DNA of 63,282 bases from Microbacteriaceae bacterium (GCA_007117135.1 SKHB01000055.1:1-63282); one strand, 5' to 3'; counted from the first letter of the stretch, positions 40,499 through 49,462 are shown. Numbers and translations are program-made. The notes: a model not told the origin generated them from the letters alone.

Positions 40499-41676
40499 TG
40501 AATGTTTCGGCACTGGTCGCGTTTGTCTTCGTTGTCCCGACATTCCTTGCCTAAGGCAATGAAGCGTTCGTGCTCGGCAAACGTGGTGGAAAATAGCGTT
40601 TCCCCGGTGGCCATGTTCCATGTCACAAAATACAACCAGGGCCCTTCGGCGGGGTTGAGTGCGGCGTCGAGGGCGAGTTGGCCGGGGAGGGCAATTGGCC
40701 CCGGCGGTAACCCGGGGAACCGATACGTGTTGTACGGGTTGTCGTCGTTGGCGCGTTCAGCGTCGTTTGTCCAGACCGTGTCGTAGGTTTGCTCCCAGTA
40801 GGTGATTGTCGAGTCCATTTGGAGCAACGTGACGGGACTTCCCGGGGCGAGACGATTGGCAATAACGCGAGACACTTTATAAAAGTCGTCTTCTATTTTT
40901 GCTTCCCGCTCAATAATCGACGCAATGGTGAGCACCTCGTGCCAATCCTCCGGGGCAACCCCGGCACTCTCCAACCGACGTGTTGTGGTGTCTACGAGAG
41001 CCTGTATGACCGTCTCTGCGCTGGTTCCCCATTCAAAGGTGTAAGTGGCGGGGGCGAGATACCCCTCGAGTGTTCCGGTGGGTGGGTCGATTCCGTACCG
41101 GGTGGGGTCTTCGACGGCTGCTTCCAGATCGGCGAGAGGTATCGATGTGTTATCGGCGATGCGAAGGAGTGCATCGCTGACTCGCGTGCCTTCAATGATG
41201 ACAAACCGGTATTCGGCGCGGTTGGCGTTATCTCGGAGGGCGTCAATGGCTTGCGCCGCGGACATTTCGGACAGTAGCCGATACGTTCCCGGCTGGAAGA
41301 CGATGGAAGAGTCAAGCAACAAAATGTTGTACACCGACTCGAAGGAAGCGGTGACTCCTTCGGCGGCCAGCTTCCGGGCAACCACTTCACCAATGTCGCC
41401 GGGTTCAACGGTGATGAGAACTTCTGGTTCTGTGCCGGGACCCTCAAAGTCGGCGATCTCGGCGGTACCGAAAAGGTCTTGAACCACTTCGCCGTATTGA
41501 CCCCACGCCCACACCCCACCGCCCACCAGTCCGCCCAGAAGGACAAACACGGTGATGAGAACACCGATGCTCGCCCGGCGGTGGGCGGATCGATCGTCGT
41601 GTTGGGGTTCTGACCCGGAGGTGAGCGTCTGGTCGTTTTGGGGACGCAGGAGGGCTTCAAACTCGTCGTCAGTCAT
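40495..41676 (-). CDS. mltG: Endolytic murein transglycosylase (YceG/MltG)
   Basis: This 393-residue protein has a polar cytoplasmic N-terminus (1-33), one transmembrane segment (about 35-58) and an extracytoplasmic YceG domain. The catalytic Glu lies in IASIIEREAK (about residue 257). It cuts nascent peptidoglycan strands and so limits glycan length. mltG-ruvX-alaS ahead of aroE is the standard actinobacterial order. It overlaps ruvX by 8 bp. Confidence 0.96.
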   Translation of the reverse strand: MTDDEFEALLRPQNDQTLTSGSEPQHDDRSAHRRASIGVLITVFVLLGGLVGGGVWAWGQYGEVVQDLFGTAEIADFEGPGTEPEVLITVEPGDIGEVVARKLAAEGVTASFESVYNILLLDSSIVFQPGTYRLLSEMSAAQAIDALRDNANRAEYRFVIIEGTRVSDALLRIADNTSIPLADLEAAVEDPTRYGIDPPTGTLEGYLAPATYTFEWGTSAETVIQALVDTTTRRLESAGVAPEDWHEVLTIASIIEREAKIEDDFYKVSRVIANRLAPGSPVTLLQMDSTITYWEQTYDTVWTNDAERANDDNPYNTYRFPGLPPGPIALPGQLALDAALNPAEGPWLYFVTWNMATGETLFSTTFAEHERFIALGKECRDNEDKRDQCRNIQ

Positions 41677-42133
41677 GGACGTCCTCCCCGACTACGAACC
41701 CCGGTGCGGCCCCGGTGTTCTTTTCCGTATCCAGACAATGTTGCAAAATGATAACAGCCGAAGCCTGGTCAATCATCGGTTTCGCCGATTTCACAGACTT
41801 TCCGCTCTGGTGGAGACCCGCCATCGCACTCACTGTGGAGAGGCGTTCGTCGACGAGTCGCACCGGAACACCCACTTCCCGGTTCAACATTTGCGCGAAC
41901 TCCACTGCATCATCGGTTGACGGCGTATGGTGACCCGCCATGTTAAGGGGCAGCCCCACCACCACTTCAACAGGCAAGTAGTCGCTGACAAGACTGCCCA
42001 GTGTCTCCAGCGCCTCATCTCTCGTCACCGTGTCGACGGGAACCGCCATCACACCGTCTGGATCAGAGCGGGCAATACCGACCCGAGCTCGCCCCACATC
42101 AACCGCGAGCCTGACACCGGGCCTGATGCTCAC
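41669..42133 (-). CDS. ruvX: Putative Holliday junction resolvase RuvX/YqgF
   Basis: This 154-residue RNase H-fold protein carries the metal-binding Asp in AVDVGRARVGIARSD, the Glu in LVDERLST and a C-terminal Asp near AKPMIDQASA. The family is linked to rRNA 5'-end processing and possibly junction resolution. GTG start, 4-bp overlap with alaS. Confidence 0.95.
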   Translation of the reverse strand: MSIRPGVRLAVDVGRARVGIARSDPDGVMAVPVDTVTRDEALETLGSLVSDYLPVEVVVGLPLNMAGHHTPSTDDAVEFAQMLNREVGVPVRLVDERLSTVSAMAGLHQSGKSVKSAKPMIDQASAVIILQHCLDTEKNTGAAPGFVVGEDVHD

Positions 42134-44784
42134 TCGGAAAGGCTCCGTCGAATGTCAGCCAGCGCCGGCTCCAGTTGGGCGGCATCCGGCCCACCTCCCT
42201 GGGCGAGGCCAGCCTTACCACCGCCGCCACCACCCAGAACACCAGACGCTGTTTTCACCAATGCTGATGCGTCAACACCATCGTCTTGGGCTCCCCGGGA
42301 CACCACGGAAATCACGGTTGCGCGGCCGTCGTTGACCGAGGCCAGCACCACCACACTGGTGTCACCGAGGGTTTGTGAAACCTTTTGGGCAATGGTTCGC
42401 AGGTCGTCGGCGCTGGCCACGTCCGGGACGGTGGTGACCAGGGTGGGTCGACCGGAAATCTGTTCGGCTGCCCCCACCAAACCGGGCACCAAGTCACCTT
42501 GGGATTGTTGGCGGAGTTTGACAATAGTTTTTTCGAGAGCTCTCACCTGCTCCACCAGGTCGCCGACCCGGCTGGGAATTTCTTCCCGTGGTGTCTTTAG
42601 CAGTTCAGATAGCCTGCCCACGATTTCTCTTTCCACGCTGAAGTCTTTGACCGCCGCGATACCGACGAGCGCTTCGACACGTCTCGCCCCGGCGCTGACC
42701 GAGTTCTCTCCCACCAAGTTGATAACGCCGATTTGGGCGGAGCGCTCCACGTGCGTTCCGGCACACAACTCTCTCGACCACGGGCCACCAATGTCGACCA
42801 TGCGAACAACGTCGCCATACTTTTCGCCAAACAGGGCCATGGCGCCCGCCGCTTTGGCCTCATCGACGGGAAGAATTTTTGTCGTTACTTCAAGGTCGTC
42901 GGTGACAGCCTGATTCGCAATGGTTTCGATTTGGGCGCGCTGATCATCGGAAAGTGATTTCGTCCACGAAAAATCCAAACGCAAATATCCGGGCCGGTTC
43001 AACGAACCCGCCTGGGTGGCGTGTGACCCGAGAGTGTCACTGAGGGCCGCGTGAATGAGGTGGGTGGCGGAGTGTGCTTGGCGGGCCTCTTTCCGGTTGG
43101 CCGCATCCACTTCGACCCTCACCTGTGCGCCCACAACCAACTCCCCCGAGGTGACCCTCACCCGGTGCGAGATCAACCCGGGGACAGGCTTTTGGACATC
43201 CAGGACGCTCGCCACGGCCCCATCGCCGACGAGGGCCCCGCGGTCAGCAACCTGCCCCCCCGATTCCGCGTAGAGCGAGGTTTCACGGAGGATGACTTCG
43301 GCGGTGTCCCCAGCTTGCACCCGGTCGACGCTTCGCCCCTCGCTGATGAGGCCCACAATGGTGGAGTCGTTGACGAGTTCGTCGTAACCGCAGAAAACGG
43401 TTTCGCCCAGTCCGCGGAACTCTCCGTAAACGCTGAGGTCACCAACAAGGGATTTTTTGGACTTGGCGTCTTCTTTGGCTCGGGTGCGCTGCTGGGCCAT
43501 CAGGGTGGTAAATGTGTCCTGGTCGACACCCAACCCCGCCTCATCAGCCATTTCTAGTGTGAGGTCAATCGGGAAACCGTAAGTGTCGTGAAGGAGAAAA
43601 GCGACATCGCCGGGAATCGCTGCATCACCGGATTTTTTGGCCTTGTCGACGTGAGTGTCGAGAATGGTGGTGCCGGCTTCAAGGGTGCCGAGGAACGATT
43701 CTTCTTCAGCATTGGCTAACTGGGAGACGCGGTCATACTCGGTGAGAATATCCGGATAGGCAGGCGCCATGGCATCCCGGGAGGCAGCAAAGAGTTCGGG
43801 GAAGCTGGCGTCGTGGACACCCAAGAGTCGCATGGAGCGGATGGAGCGGCGAAGAAGACGGCGGAGAACATAGCCTCGGGCGTCGTTGCTGGGGGCGACG
43901 CCGTCGGTCATCAACATGAGTGCGCTTCGAACATGGTCGGCCACAACACGCATGCGCACGTCGTCGTCCGGGTTGGCCCCGTAGCGTTTCCCCGACAGTT
44001 CACTGGCTTTATCCAACACCGGACGTACCTGGTCGATTTCATACATGTTTTGGACACCCTGTTTGATGAACGCCACCCGTTCCATTCCCATACCGGTGTC
44101 GATGTTCTTACTGGGCAGCTCACCCACAATGTCAAAGTCGATTTTCGACCGAACATTTTCGATCAAATACTGCATGAACACGAGGTTCCAAATTTCGAGA
44201 TACCTCGTGTCGTCAACTGCCGGACCGCCCTCTGGCCCAAACTCTGGACCCCGGTCGAAGTAGATTTCCGAACAGGGGCCGGCAGGTCCAGGTTGGCCGG
44301 TTGACCAGTAGTTATCTTCCCGGCCAAAACGCTGAATGCGGTCGTCGGGCAGTCCAGCAATCTGCTTCCACAACCCAAACGCTTCGTCGTCGTCCTCATA
44401 GACGGTCACCCAGAGGTCCTTCTCGGCGAACCCAAAACCCCCGTCAGTTTCGGAGCTGGTGAGAAGTTCCCACGCATAAGAAATGGCGCCCTCTTTGAAA
44501 TAGTCACCAAACGAAAAATTCCCGTTCATTTGGAAAAACGTGCCGTGTCGGGTGGTTTTTCCGACCTCTTCAATGTCGAGGGTGCGGATACATTTTTGAA
44601 CGCTGGTTGCCCGCGGGAAAGGGGCTGGAACAACACCGGTCAGGTAGGGAATGAAAGGCACCATCCCGGCGACGGTGAACATGAGTGTGGGGTCGTCGCT
44701 CACCAGCGACGCTGACGGAACAACGGTGTGACCGCGGTCACCAAAAAACGTTAACCACCGGCGTTGAATATCAGCAGTGTCCAT
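42130..44784 (-). CDS. alaS: Alanyl-tRNA synthetase
   Basis: This 884-residue class II synthetase contains an N-terminal aminoacylation domain (RRWLTFFGDRGHTVVPSASL), the tRNA-binding region, an editing domain with HSATHLIHAAL (about residue 575) and the CAGTHV zinc site (about 673), and a C-terminal DHHA1-type domain with the glycine run GVLGGGGGGKAG. All key histidines and the Cys are present, so editing of mischarged Ser/Gly is expected to be active. Confidence 0.98.
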   Translation of the reverse strand: MDTADIQRRWLTFFGDRGHTVVPSASLVSDDPTLMFTVAGMVPFIPYLTGVVPAPFPRATSVQKCIRTLDIEEVGKTTRHGTFFQMNGNFSFGDYFKEGAISYAWELLTSSETDGGFGFAEKDLWVTVYEDDDEAFGLWKQIAGLPDDRIQRFGREDNYWSTGQPGPAGPCSEIYFDRGPEFGPEGGPAVDDTRYLEIWNLVFMQYLIENVRSKIDFDIVGELPSKNIDTGMGMERVAFIKQGVQNMYEIDQVRPVLDKASELSGKRYGANPDDDVRMRVVADHVRSALMLMTDGVAPSNDARGYVLRRLLRRSIRSMRLLGVHDASFPELFAASRDAMAPAYPDILTEYDRVSQLANAEEESFLGTLEAGTTILDTHVDKAKKSGDAAIPGDVAFLLHDTYGFPIDLTLEMADEAGLGVDQDTFTTLMAQQRTRAKEDAKSKKSLVGDLSVYGEFRGLGETVFCGYDELVNDSTIVGLISEGRSVDRVQAGDTAEVILRETSLYAESGGQVADRGALVGDGAVASVLDVQKPVPGLISHRVRVTSGELVVGAQVRVEVDAANRKEARQAHSATHLIHAALSDTLGSHATQAGSLNRPGYLRLDFSWTKSLSDDQRAQIETIANQAVTDDLEVTTKILPVDEAKAAGAMALFGEKYGDVVRMVDIGGPWSRELCAGTHVERSAQIGVINLVGENSVSAGARRVEALVGIAAVKDFSVEREIVGRLSELLKTPREEIPSRVGDLVEQVRALEKTIVKLRQQSQGDLVPGLVGAAEQISGRPTLVTTVPDVASADDLRTIAQKVSQTLGDTSVVVLASVNDGRATVISVVSRGAQDDGVDASALVKTASGVLGGGGGGKAGLAQGGGPDAAQLEPALADIRRSLSE

Positions 44785-44801
44785 GCCCTATCCGCTTTCC
44801 C

Positions 44802-44966
44802 CTAGTTGTTTCGCTGGCCGAGGCCTTCAACGACGCCGTCAACAAATCCGTCAACCGTCTGTTCAACACGTTCACGAACCTCGCGACCAGCTGGCGTCTG
44901 AGCCAACACAATCCAGCCGACAACCCCGACGACAATGCCCGCAATAAATGCTCCAATGTCTTTCAT
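44802..44966 (-). CDS. 54-residue single-span membrane protein
   Basis: This short protein starts at an ATG with an excellent ribosome-binding site (AAGGAGG). Residues 6-24 form one hydrophobic helix rich in Gly and Val; the rest (REVRERVEQTVDGFVDGVVEGL) looks like an amphipathic helix. It sits 17 bp before alaS. I do not recognise a named family; small proteins of this shape occur next to alaS in related genomes as far as I recall. The function is unknown. Confidence 0.75.
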   Translation of the reverse strand: MKDIGAFIAGIVVGVVGWIVLAQTPAGREVRERVEQTVDGFVDGVVEGLGQRNN

Positions 44967-45009
44967 CGCCACCTCCTTCTCTCTTCCGGCACCCACTCCA
45001 CGATAGGCG

Positions 45010-45045
45010 AAAACCGTCCGGTCAAAACACTGACCAGACGGTTTT
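45010..45045 (-). terminator. Rho-independent terminator of rpsD
   Basis: On the minus strand AAAACCGTC-T-GGTCA pairs with TGACC-G-GACGGTTTT around a 6-nt loop. This is a 15-bp stem including one G-U pair, ending in TTTT. It starts 9 bases after the rpsD stop codon. It is the strongest hairpin I see in the window. Confidence 0.85.
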
Positions 45046-45056
45046 CGGTCAGTGTT
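45026..45056 (-). promoter_or_regulatory. Alternative hairpin competing with the rpsD terminator
   Basis: A perfect 10-bp inverted repeat pairs 45047-45056 (minus strand AACACTGACC, starting within the rpsD stop codon) with 45026-45035 (GGTCAGTGTT), leaving an 11-nt loop. Its 3' arm shares GGTCA with the 5' arm of the terminator at 45010-45045, so both cannot form together. The geometry is that of an antiterminator, but the function is unproven. Confidence 0.5.
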
Positions 45057-45684
45057 AGCGTGCGGCGTAGTATTCGACGACGAGCTGAACGTCACAGGTC
45101 ACTGGGACCTCGTCACGCTTGGGTCGGCGAGTAAGCACTGCCTGCAGTTTGTCGATTTCCACGTCCAAGTAGCCGGGAACCGGAGGTAACACTTCTTGGT
45201 GGGCGCCGGCAGCGGCCACCTGGAAGGGGTCCATTTCTTCGGACTTTGGCTTCACGTGAATCATCTGACCGGGCTTCACCCGGAAAGAGGGTCGGTCGAC
45301 CAGCTGGCCGTTGACCATGATGTGACGGTGAACGACCATCTGACGGGCTTGGGCGGTTGTGCGTGCGAAACCGGCACGCAAAACGAGCGCGTCGAGGCGC
45401 ATTTCCAGAAGCTCGACAAGCGCTTCACCAGTTCGACCGCTCGCCTTGCGGGCTTCTCCGAAGACGCGGCGCAGCTGCGCTTCACGGATACCGTACTGGG
45501 CGCGCAGACGCTGTTTCTCCCGAAGGCGAACGGCATAGTCACTGTCAGCCTTGCGGCGGGTGCGACCGTGCTCGCCCGGAGGGTAGGGGCGCTTTTCCAA
45601 ATAGCGGGCAGCTTTGGGGGTCAGAGGAATTCCGAGTGCGCGGGACAGTCGGGACTTTGACCGGGTACGAGACGTTGTGGACAC
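45055..45684 (-). CDS. rpsD: 30S ribosomal protein S4 (cysteine-free type)
   Basis: This 209-residue primary 16S rRNA-binding protein has an N-terminal domain (RALGIPLTPKAARYLEKRPYPPG) and an S4 RNA-binding domain (about 97-160, RLDALVLRAGFARTTAQARQMVVH). There is no cysteine in the N-terminal region, so it is the zinc-free variant typical of actinobacteria. It stands alone here rather than in the alpha operon. The 160-bp gap upstream (45685-45844) should carry its promoter, but no convincing -35/-10 pair stands out. Confidence 0.97.
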   Translation of the reverse strand: MSTTSRTRSKSRLSRALGIPLTPKAARYLEKRPYPPGEHGRTRRKADSDYAVRLREKQRLRAQYGIREAQLRRVFGEARKASGRTGEALVELLEMRLDALVLRAGFARTTAQARQMVVHRHIMVNGQLVDRPSFRVKPGQMIHVKPKSEEMDPFQVAAAGAHQEVLPPVPGYLDVEIDKLQAVLTRRPKRDEVPVTCDVQLVVEYYAAR

Positions 45685-45809
45685 GGGGTAGTAGCTCCTT
45701 ATGAGACATAGCTTGTGGACTGGCGACGGAATCGAGGGACATCGTCACCGATGGTGCAAGGCTACAAAGCACCGCCCTGATGGTGTCAGGTGTCCGCAGC
45801 CGCACGGTT

Positions 45810-45828
45810 ACCTGGTCCAAGGCCAGGT
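45810..45828 (-). terminator. Small hairpin after rarA
   Basis: ACCTGG (45810-45815) and CCAGGT (45823-45828) form a 6-bp stem with a 7-nt loop, 17 bases after the rarA stop. No T-run follows on the minus strand. It may be a weak terminator separating rarA from rpsD. Confidence 0.3.
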
Positions 45829-45844
45829 TTTACCCTAGCAGGAT

Positions 45845-47233
45845 TTAACTCTCTTCACCATTTTCGCGGTTGGGGGTGTCTTCACCGGTGGGTGCGGGCG
45901 GCGGGGTGCCATCAATAATGGATCGCAACACCTGATGCCGGGCACCCAGTGTTGCTTCACTCCCCCGTGGCGTGGGTTGGTAGTACCGGGTGCCGGTCAA
46001 CTCGTCCGGTAAATATTGAGCCTGGTTGACGCCACGGGGTGCGTTGTGGCTGTACACGTAACCGGTGCCGTGGCCGAGCGTTGTGGCCCCCGGGTAGTGG
46101 GCGTCTCGAAGGTGCGGGGGCACATTACCCGCCTTTCCGGCCCGAATATCGGCTATGGCGGCGTTGATGGCGTTGTAACTGGCGTTTGACTTGGGCGCCA
46201 ACGCCACATACACCGTAGCTTCGGCAAGAGGGATGCGCCCCTCAGGCATTCCGATGAAGGTGACCGCGTCTGCCGCCGCTTGGGCGATGACGAGGGCTTG
46301 AGGGTCGGCCAATCCAACATCTTCCGCGGCCAGAATGACGAGCCGGCGAGCAATAAACCGGGGGTCTTCTCCCGCTTCGACCATTCTGGCCAAATAGTGA
46401 ATGGCCGCGTCGGCGTCGGACCCTCGCACGCTTTTGATAAACGCGCTGACAACGTCATAGTGCTGATCGCCTGCTCGGTCGTAGGACACTGTCGCGCGGT
46501 TGATGGCCTCTTCGACGTCTTCACGGGAAACCGGAATGGGAGGTTCACGGTCGGGGTGCTTCGCCACGGCAACCGCGGCAGCAGCATCGAGGGCGGTGAG
46601 TGCTCGCCTGGCGTCCCCACCCGAGAGCCGGACAATGTGTTCAGTGATCAGATCATCGACCGCCACGCACCCCGCTAAGCCCCGAGTATCAGTGACCGCC
46701 CTGGCGATGAGTGTTGCCAGATGGTTGTCAGACAGAGCCTCCAGCCGCAACAGCAAACTTCTCGATAGGAGAGGCTGAATAACCGAAAAAGACGGGTTTT
46801 CTGTGGTGGCGGCAATGAGGACCACCACACCGTTTTCGACACCGGGCAAAAGTGCGTCCTGTTGCGCTTTGGAGAAGCGGTGAATCTCGTCGAGGAAAAG
46901 CACCGGAACGGCTTGTCCGGTGTCGATGAGGCGTCTGGCGTGGTCCATGGACTCTCGCACGTCTTTGACCGACGCGGTCACCGCAGACAGTTCGATGAAG
47001 GTGCGGCCTGACGACCTCGCCACCACTTGCGCGAGGGTCGTTTTTCCTGTTCCTGGCGGTCCGAAAAGAATCACAGACTGGCCTGGCCTGGTCGACTCCG
47101 GGTTGGCGAGTTGTCGAAGCGGTGACCCGTCGCCCAAAAGGTGTTCCTGGCCGACAATCTCATCAAGGCTCACCGGACGCATGGCGGCAGCCAAAGGCCG
47201 CCTATGGTCGAATAAAGCCGGTGTGTCACTCAC
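45845..47233 (-). CDS. rarA: Replication-associated recombination protein A (RarA/MgsA), AAA+ ATPase
   Basis: This 462-residue ATPase acts at stalled replication forks. Walker A GPPGTGKT is at 58-65 and Walker B LFLDEIHRF at 112-120, with sensor 1 in AATTENPSF and a C-terminal tetramerisation part containing LPDELTGTRYYQPTPRGSE. Its length is typical. It is transcribed away from the cyclophilin-like gene across an 88-bp gap. Confidence 0.96.
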   Translation of the reverse strand: MSDTPALFDHRRPLAAAMRPVSLDEIVGQEHLLGDGSPLRQLANPESTRPGQSVILFGPPGTGKTTLAQVVARSSGRTFIELSAVTASVKDVRESMDHARRLIDTGQAVPVLFLDEIHRFSKAQQDALLPGVENGVVVLIAATTENPSFSVIQPLLSRSLLLRLEALSDNHLATLIARAVTDTRGLAGCVAVDDLITEHIVRLSGGDARRALTALDAAAAVAVAKHPDREPPIPVSREDVEEAINRATVSYDRAGDQHYDVVSAFIKSVRGSDADAAIHYLARMVEAGEDPRFIARRLVILAAEDVGLADPQALVIAQAAADAVTFIGMPEGRIPLAEATVYVALAPKSNASYNAINAAIADIRAGKAGNVPPHLRDAHYPGATTLGHGTGYVYSHNAPRGVNQAQYLPDELTGTRYYQPTPRGSEATLGARHQVLRSIIDGTPPPAPTGEDTPNRENGEES

Positions 47234-47270
47234 GTTGCCATGCTACCGGCGGGGAGTGACCTGCACTCTC

Positions 47271-47278
47271 TATACAAT
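47271..47278 (+). promoter_or_regulatory. Possible -10 element for the cyclophilin-like gene
   Basis: TATACAAT lies about 44 bp before the start of the + strand gene, within the gap divergent from rarA. It resembles a -10 box, but no clear -35 box is seen 16-18 bp upstream. Because the core TATA is nearly symmetric it could also serve rarA on the other strand. Confidence 0.3.
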
Positions 47279-47321
47279 GGGGTGCCGGCAATCGGCGACT
47301 AGACCCCGAGGAGTGCGCGTG

Positions 47322-48119
47322 GTGAAGAAGAACCCGGCCGGTGGTGTTGACCAGAGGCTTCGTGTGTATCAGGCCAGGCAGGCTGTCCACGACACCCAGG
47401 TGAAGCGCCGTCAGCGCGACCAGTATGCCGGTGTTGCCGGCGCCGTCGTGGCAGTCCTCATCGCTTCCCTCGCTTACTGGGGCTGGTCAGTGGGGCCGGG
47501 AAGCCCGGGCGCAGAGTTTGATGACCAGGCTGACCTGTTGGAACAGATCAGTGAAGCGCTTGAGGCTGGCGAGGGAGAAGGCGTCGACGATGGCGTGCCT
47601 GATATTGCGTTGAGCGAATTTCGACGCTGGGACGCCGAGGTCGACATTGACGGCATTGCCGTGGGGCTGGAGTTGAACGGTTTTGTTGCCCCGCAGGCGG
47701 TCGCGAGTTTTGTGACCCTCGCCAGTGAGGGGTTTTTCGATGACACCCAGTGTCACCGTCTGACAACGGAGAATATTTTCGTATTGCAGTGTGGGGACCC
47801 GGATGGCACGGGGCAGGGTGGTCCGGATTATCGTTTTGGTCCGATTGAGAATGCTCCCGCAGATGACTTCTACCCCGCAGGTACTCTTGCGATGGCGCGG
47901 GTCTCTGGAGATGGTTTTTCGATGGGTTCCCAGTTTTTCATTGTGTATGAAGACACCTTTATTGGTTCAGACCAAGCCGGCGGTTACACAGTCTTTGGTC
48001 GGGTGACGGCTGGTCTTGACGAATTAGTCTCCGGAGTCATTGACCAGGGCGTTGTCGATGAGGCCGCAGATGGTCGACCGGTCGCAGACGCCCGAATTTC
48101 TCGTATCACAATCCGATAA
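47322..48119 (+). CDS. Membrane-anchored cyclophilin-like peptidyl-prolyl isomerase
   Basis: This protein of about 265 residues has a basic, charged N-terminus (1-40), one transmembrane helix (about 43-63), an acidic linker (about 65-105) and a cyclophilin domain. Domain landmarks are FFDDTQCHRL (catalytic Arg kept), LQCGDPDGTGQGGPDY, GTLAMAR and GSQFFIVYEDT. The usual Trp is absent and the His before VFG is Tyr (GGYTVFGRV), so activity may be reduced. It probably assists folding of exported proteins. The start is uncertain: GAGGAG at 47308-47313 could serve GTG codons at 47319 or 47322. Confidence 0.85.
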   Translation: MKKNPAGGVDQRLRVYQARQAVHDTQVKRRQRDQYAGVAGAVVAVLIASLAYWGWSVGPGSPGAEFDDQADLLEQISEALEAGEGEGVDDGVPDIALSEFRRWDAEVDIDGIAVGLELNGFVAPQAVASFVTLASEGFFDDTQCHRLTTENIFVLQCGDPDGTGQGGPDYRFGPIENAPADDFYPAGTLAMARVSGDGFSMGSQFFIVYEDTFIGSDQAGGYTVFGRVTAGLDELVSGVIDQGVVDEAADGRPVADARISRITIR

Positions 48120-48138
48120 GCAAATGGCTAAACGGCGC

Positions 48139-48166
48139 TTGGCAAAGGTTTTCCTGATAGTAGGCT
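48139..48166 (+). promoter_or_regulatory. Candidate promoter of the DUF349 gene
   Basis: TTGGCA (48139-48144) and TAGGCT (48161-48166) are separated by 16 bp, 39 bp before the ATG of the DUF349 gene and just after the preceding stop. It is a fair match to the main sigma factor consensus. Judged by eye only. Confidence 0.4.
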
Positions 48167-48205
48167 TAGCGACGCAATCAACGATGTTGAAAAATTTGAG
48201 GTGTG

Positions 48206-49438
48206 ATGTCTGAACTGGCCACCGAGTGGGGTCGTGTCGACTCTTCGGGCACTGTTTTTGTGAAACTTGATGGTGACTGGGTTACCGTGGGAAGTTTCCC
48301 AGACGGAACGCCTGAAGAAGCTCTTGCCCTCTACGAGAAGAAACACGCCGACCTTGAAGCACAGGTTGTCCTGGCCGAGCAGAGGCTGAAAGCGGGAGCG
48401 AATGCGAAAGACATTGGGCGAAGCGTCGACAAATTGACCGCAGAGTTGGCCACCCCAGGCTCCGTGGGAGACATTGTGTCCCTGCGTGCCCGCGTCGTGG
48501 CGGTCGGTGAGGCGCTGGGCCCCATGCTGGAGGCCCAGCGGGCTGAACGCGACAAGGCACAGGCGGAAGCAATTGCTCACCGTGAAAAACTGGTCTCTTC
48601 AATGGAAGAGTTGGCTGGCGTTGACGCCGCCCAGATTCGGTGGAAAGACACGACAGCGAAAATGACCGAACTGTTCACCGCCTGGCAGGAACATCAACAG
48701 TCCGGGCCGCGGCTGCCGAAAGCCACCGGCGATGAACTGTGGAAGAGGTTTCGGGCTGCCCGAAACAGGCTCGATAAGGCCCGACGGAATCACTTTCAGG
48801 AGCGCGATAAGGCCAATAAGGAAGCCAAGAGTGTCAAGCGTGAATTGATTGACAAAGCTGAAGCGTTAGCCCCGAAGGGGGCTGACGGTGTTTCTCAATA
48901 CCGCGAACTGTTGGAGCAGTGGAAAAAGGCCCCTCGCGCGTCGAGAAGCGTTGACGACGCACTGTGGTCAAAGTTTAAAGCGGCCGGTGATGTGTTGTAC
49001 CAGGCGAAGACCGCCAATGACAACGCTGCTGACGAAGCGAATAAAGAAAACGGTGAAGCTAAACGGGCTCTTATCGATAAGTATTCAACGATTCTTGACC
49101 AGGCTGACTACGAAGCGGCCTCCCAGGCTCTTCGCCAGTTCCATGACGAGTTCAAAAGAATAGGTCCCGTGCCTCGCGCCGAGGTAAAAACGATCGACCA
49201 GAAGGTCCGAGCCTTCGACGCTCACGTCAAAGCTCTCCACGAAAAACATTGGCGGGATAACGACCCGGAAAAGAAAGCGCGAAGCAACAGCTTCCTTGAG
49301 CAGCTCACCGAGCAGATTGCCTCTTTAGAGCAGCGGATTGCTGAAGCCGACAAAGCCGGAGACAAGGCACTGGTGTCGGACCTCACGGCTGAGCGGGATG
49401 CGAAAGTCTCCTGGCTGGCTGCACTAGGCGCGCAGTAA
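48206..49438 (+). CDS. DUF349 domain protein
   Basis: This 410-residue cytoplasmic protein is almost entirely charged and helical. Several DUF349 repeats are recognisable by W-K/F-A/R-N-x-L/D patterns: KDTTAKMTELFTAWQEHQQSG...LWKRFRAARNRLDKARR, then QYRELLEQWKKAPRASRSVDDALWSKFKAAGD, then a third degenerate unit with FHDEFKRIGPVPRAEVKTIDQKVRAF. The N-terminal 60 residues include EWGRVDSSGTVFVK. A C-terminal coiled coil runs from about 355. DUF349 proteins are common next to rel in actinobacteria, but their role is not established. GAGGTG precedes the ATG. Confidence 0.9.
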   Translation: MSELATEWGRVDSSGTVFVKLDGDWVTVGSFPDGTPEEALALYEKKHADLEAQVVLAEQRLKAGANAKDIGRSVDKLTAELATPGSVGDIVSLRARVVAVGEALGPMLEAQRAERDKAQAEAIAHREKLVSSMEELAGVDAAQIRWKDTTAKMTELFTAWQEHQQSGPRLPKATGDELWKRFRAARNRLDKARRNHFQERDKANKEAKSVKRELIDKAEALAPKGADGVSQYRELLEQWKKAPRASRSVDDALWSKFKAAGDVLYQAKTANDNAADEANKENGEAKRALIDKYSTILDQADYEAASQALRQFHDEFKRIGPVPRAEVKTIDQKVRAFDAHVKALHEKHWRDNDPEKKARSNSFLEQLTEQIASLEQRIAEADKAGDKALVSDLTAERDAKVSWLAALGAQ

Positions 49439-49462
49439 CGCCAGTTATCCACCACTTTCCGC

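Noticed and set aside
49445-49454. DnaA-box-like TTATCCACC after the DUF349 gene
   Set aside because: It is a single copy with a mismatch and no neighbouring boxes, dnaA/dnaN genes or AT-rich region, so it is not an origin.
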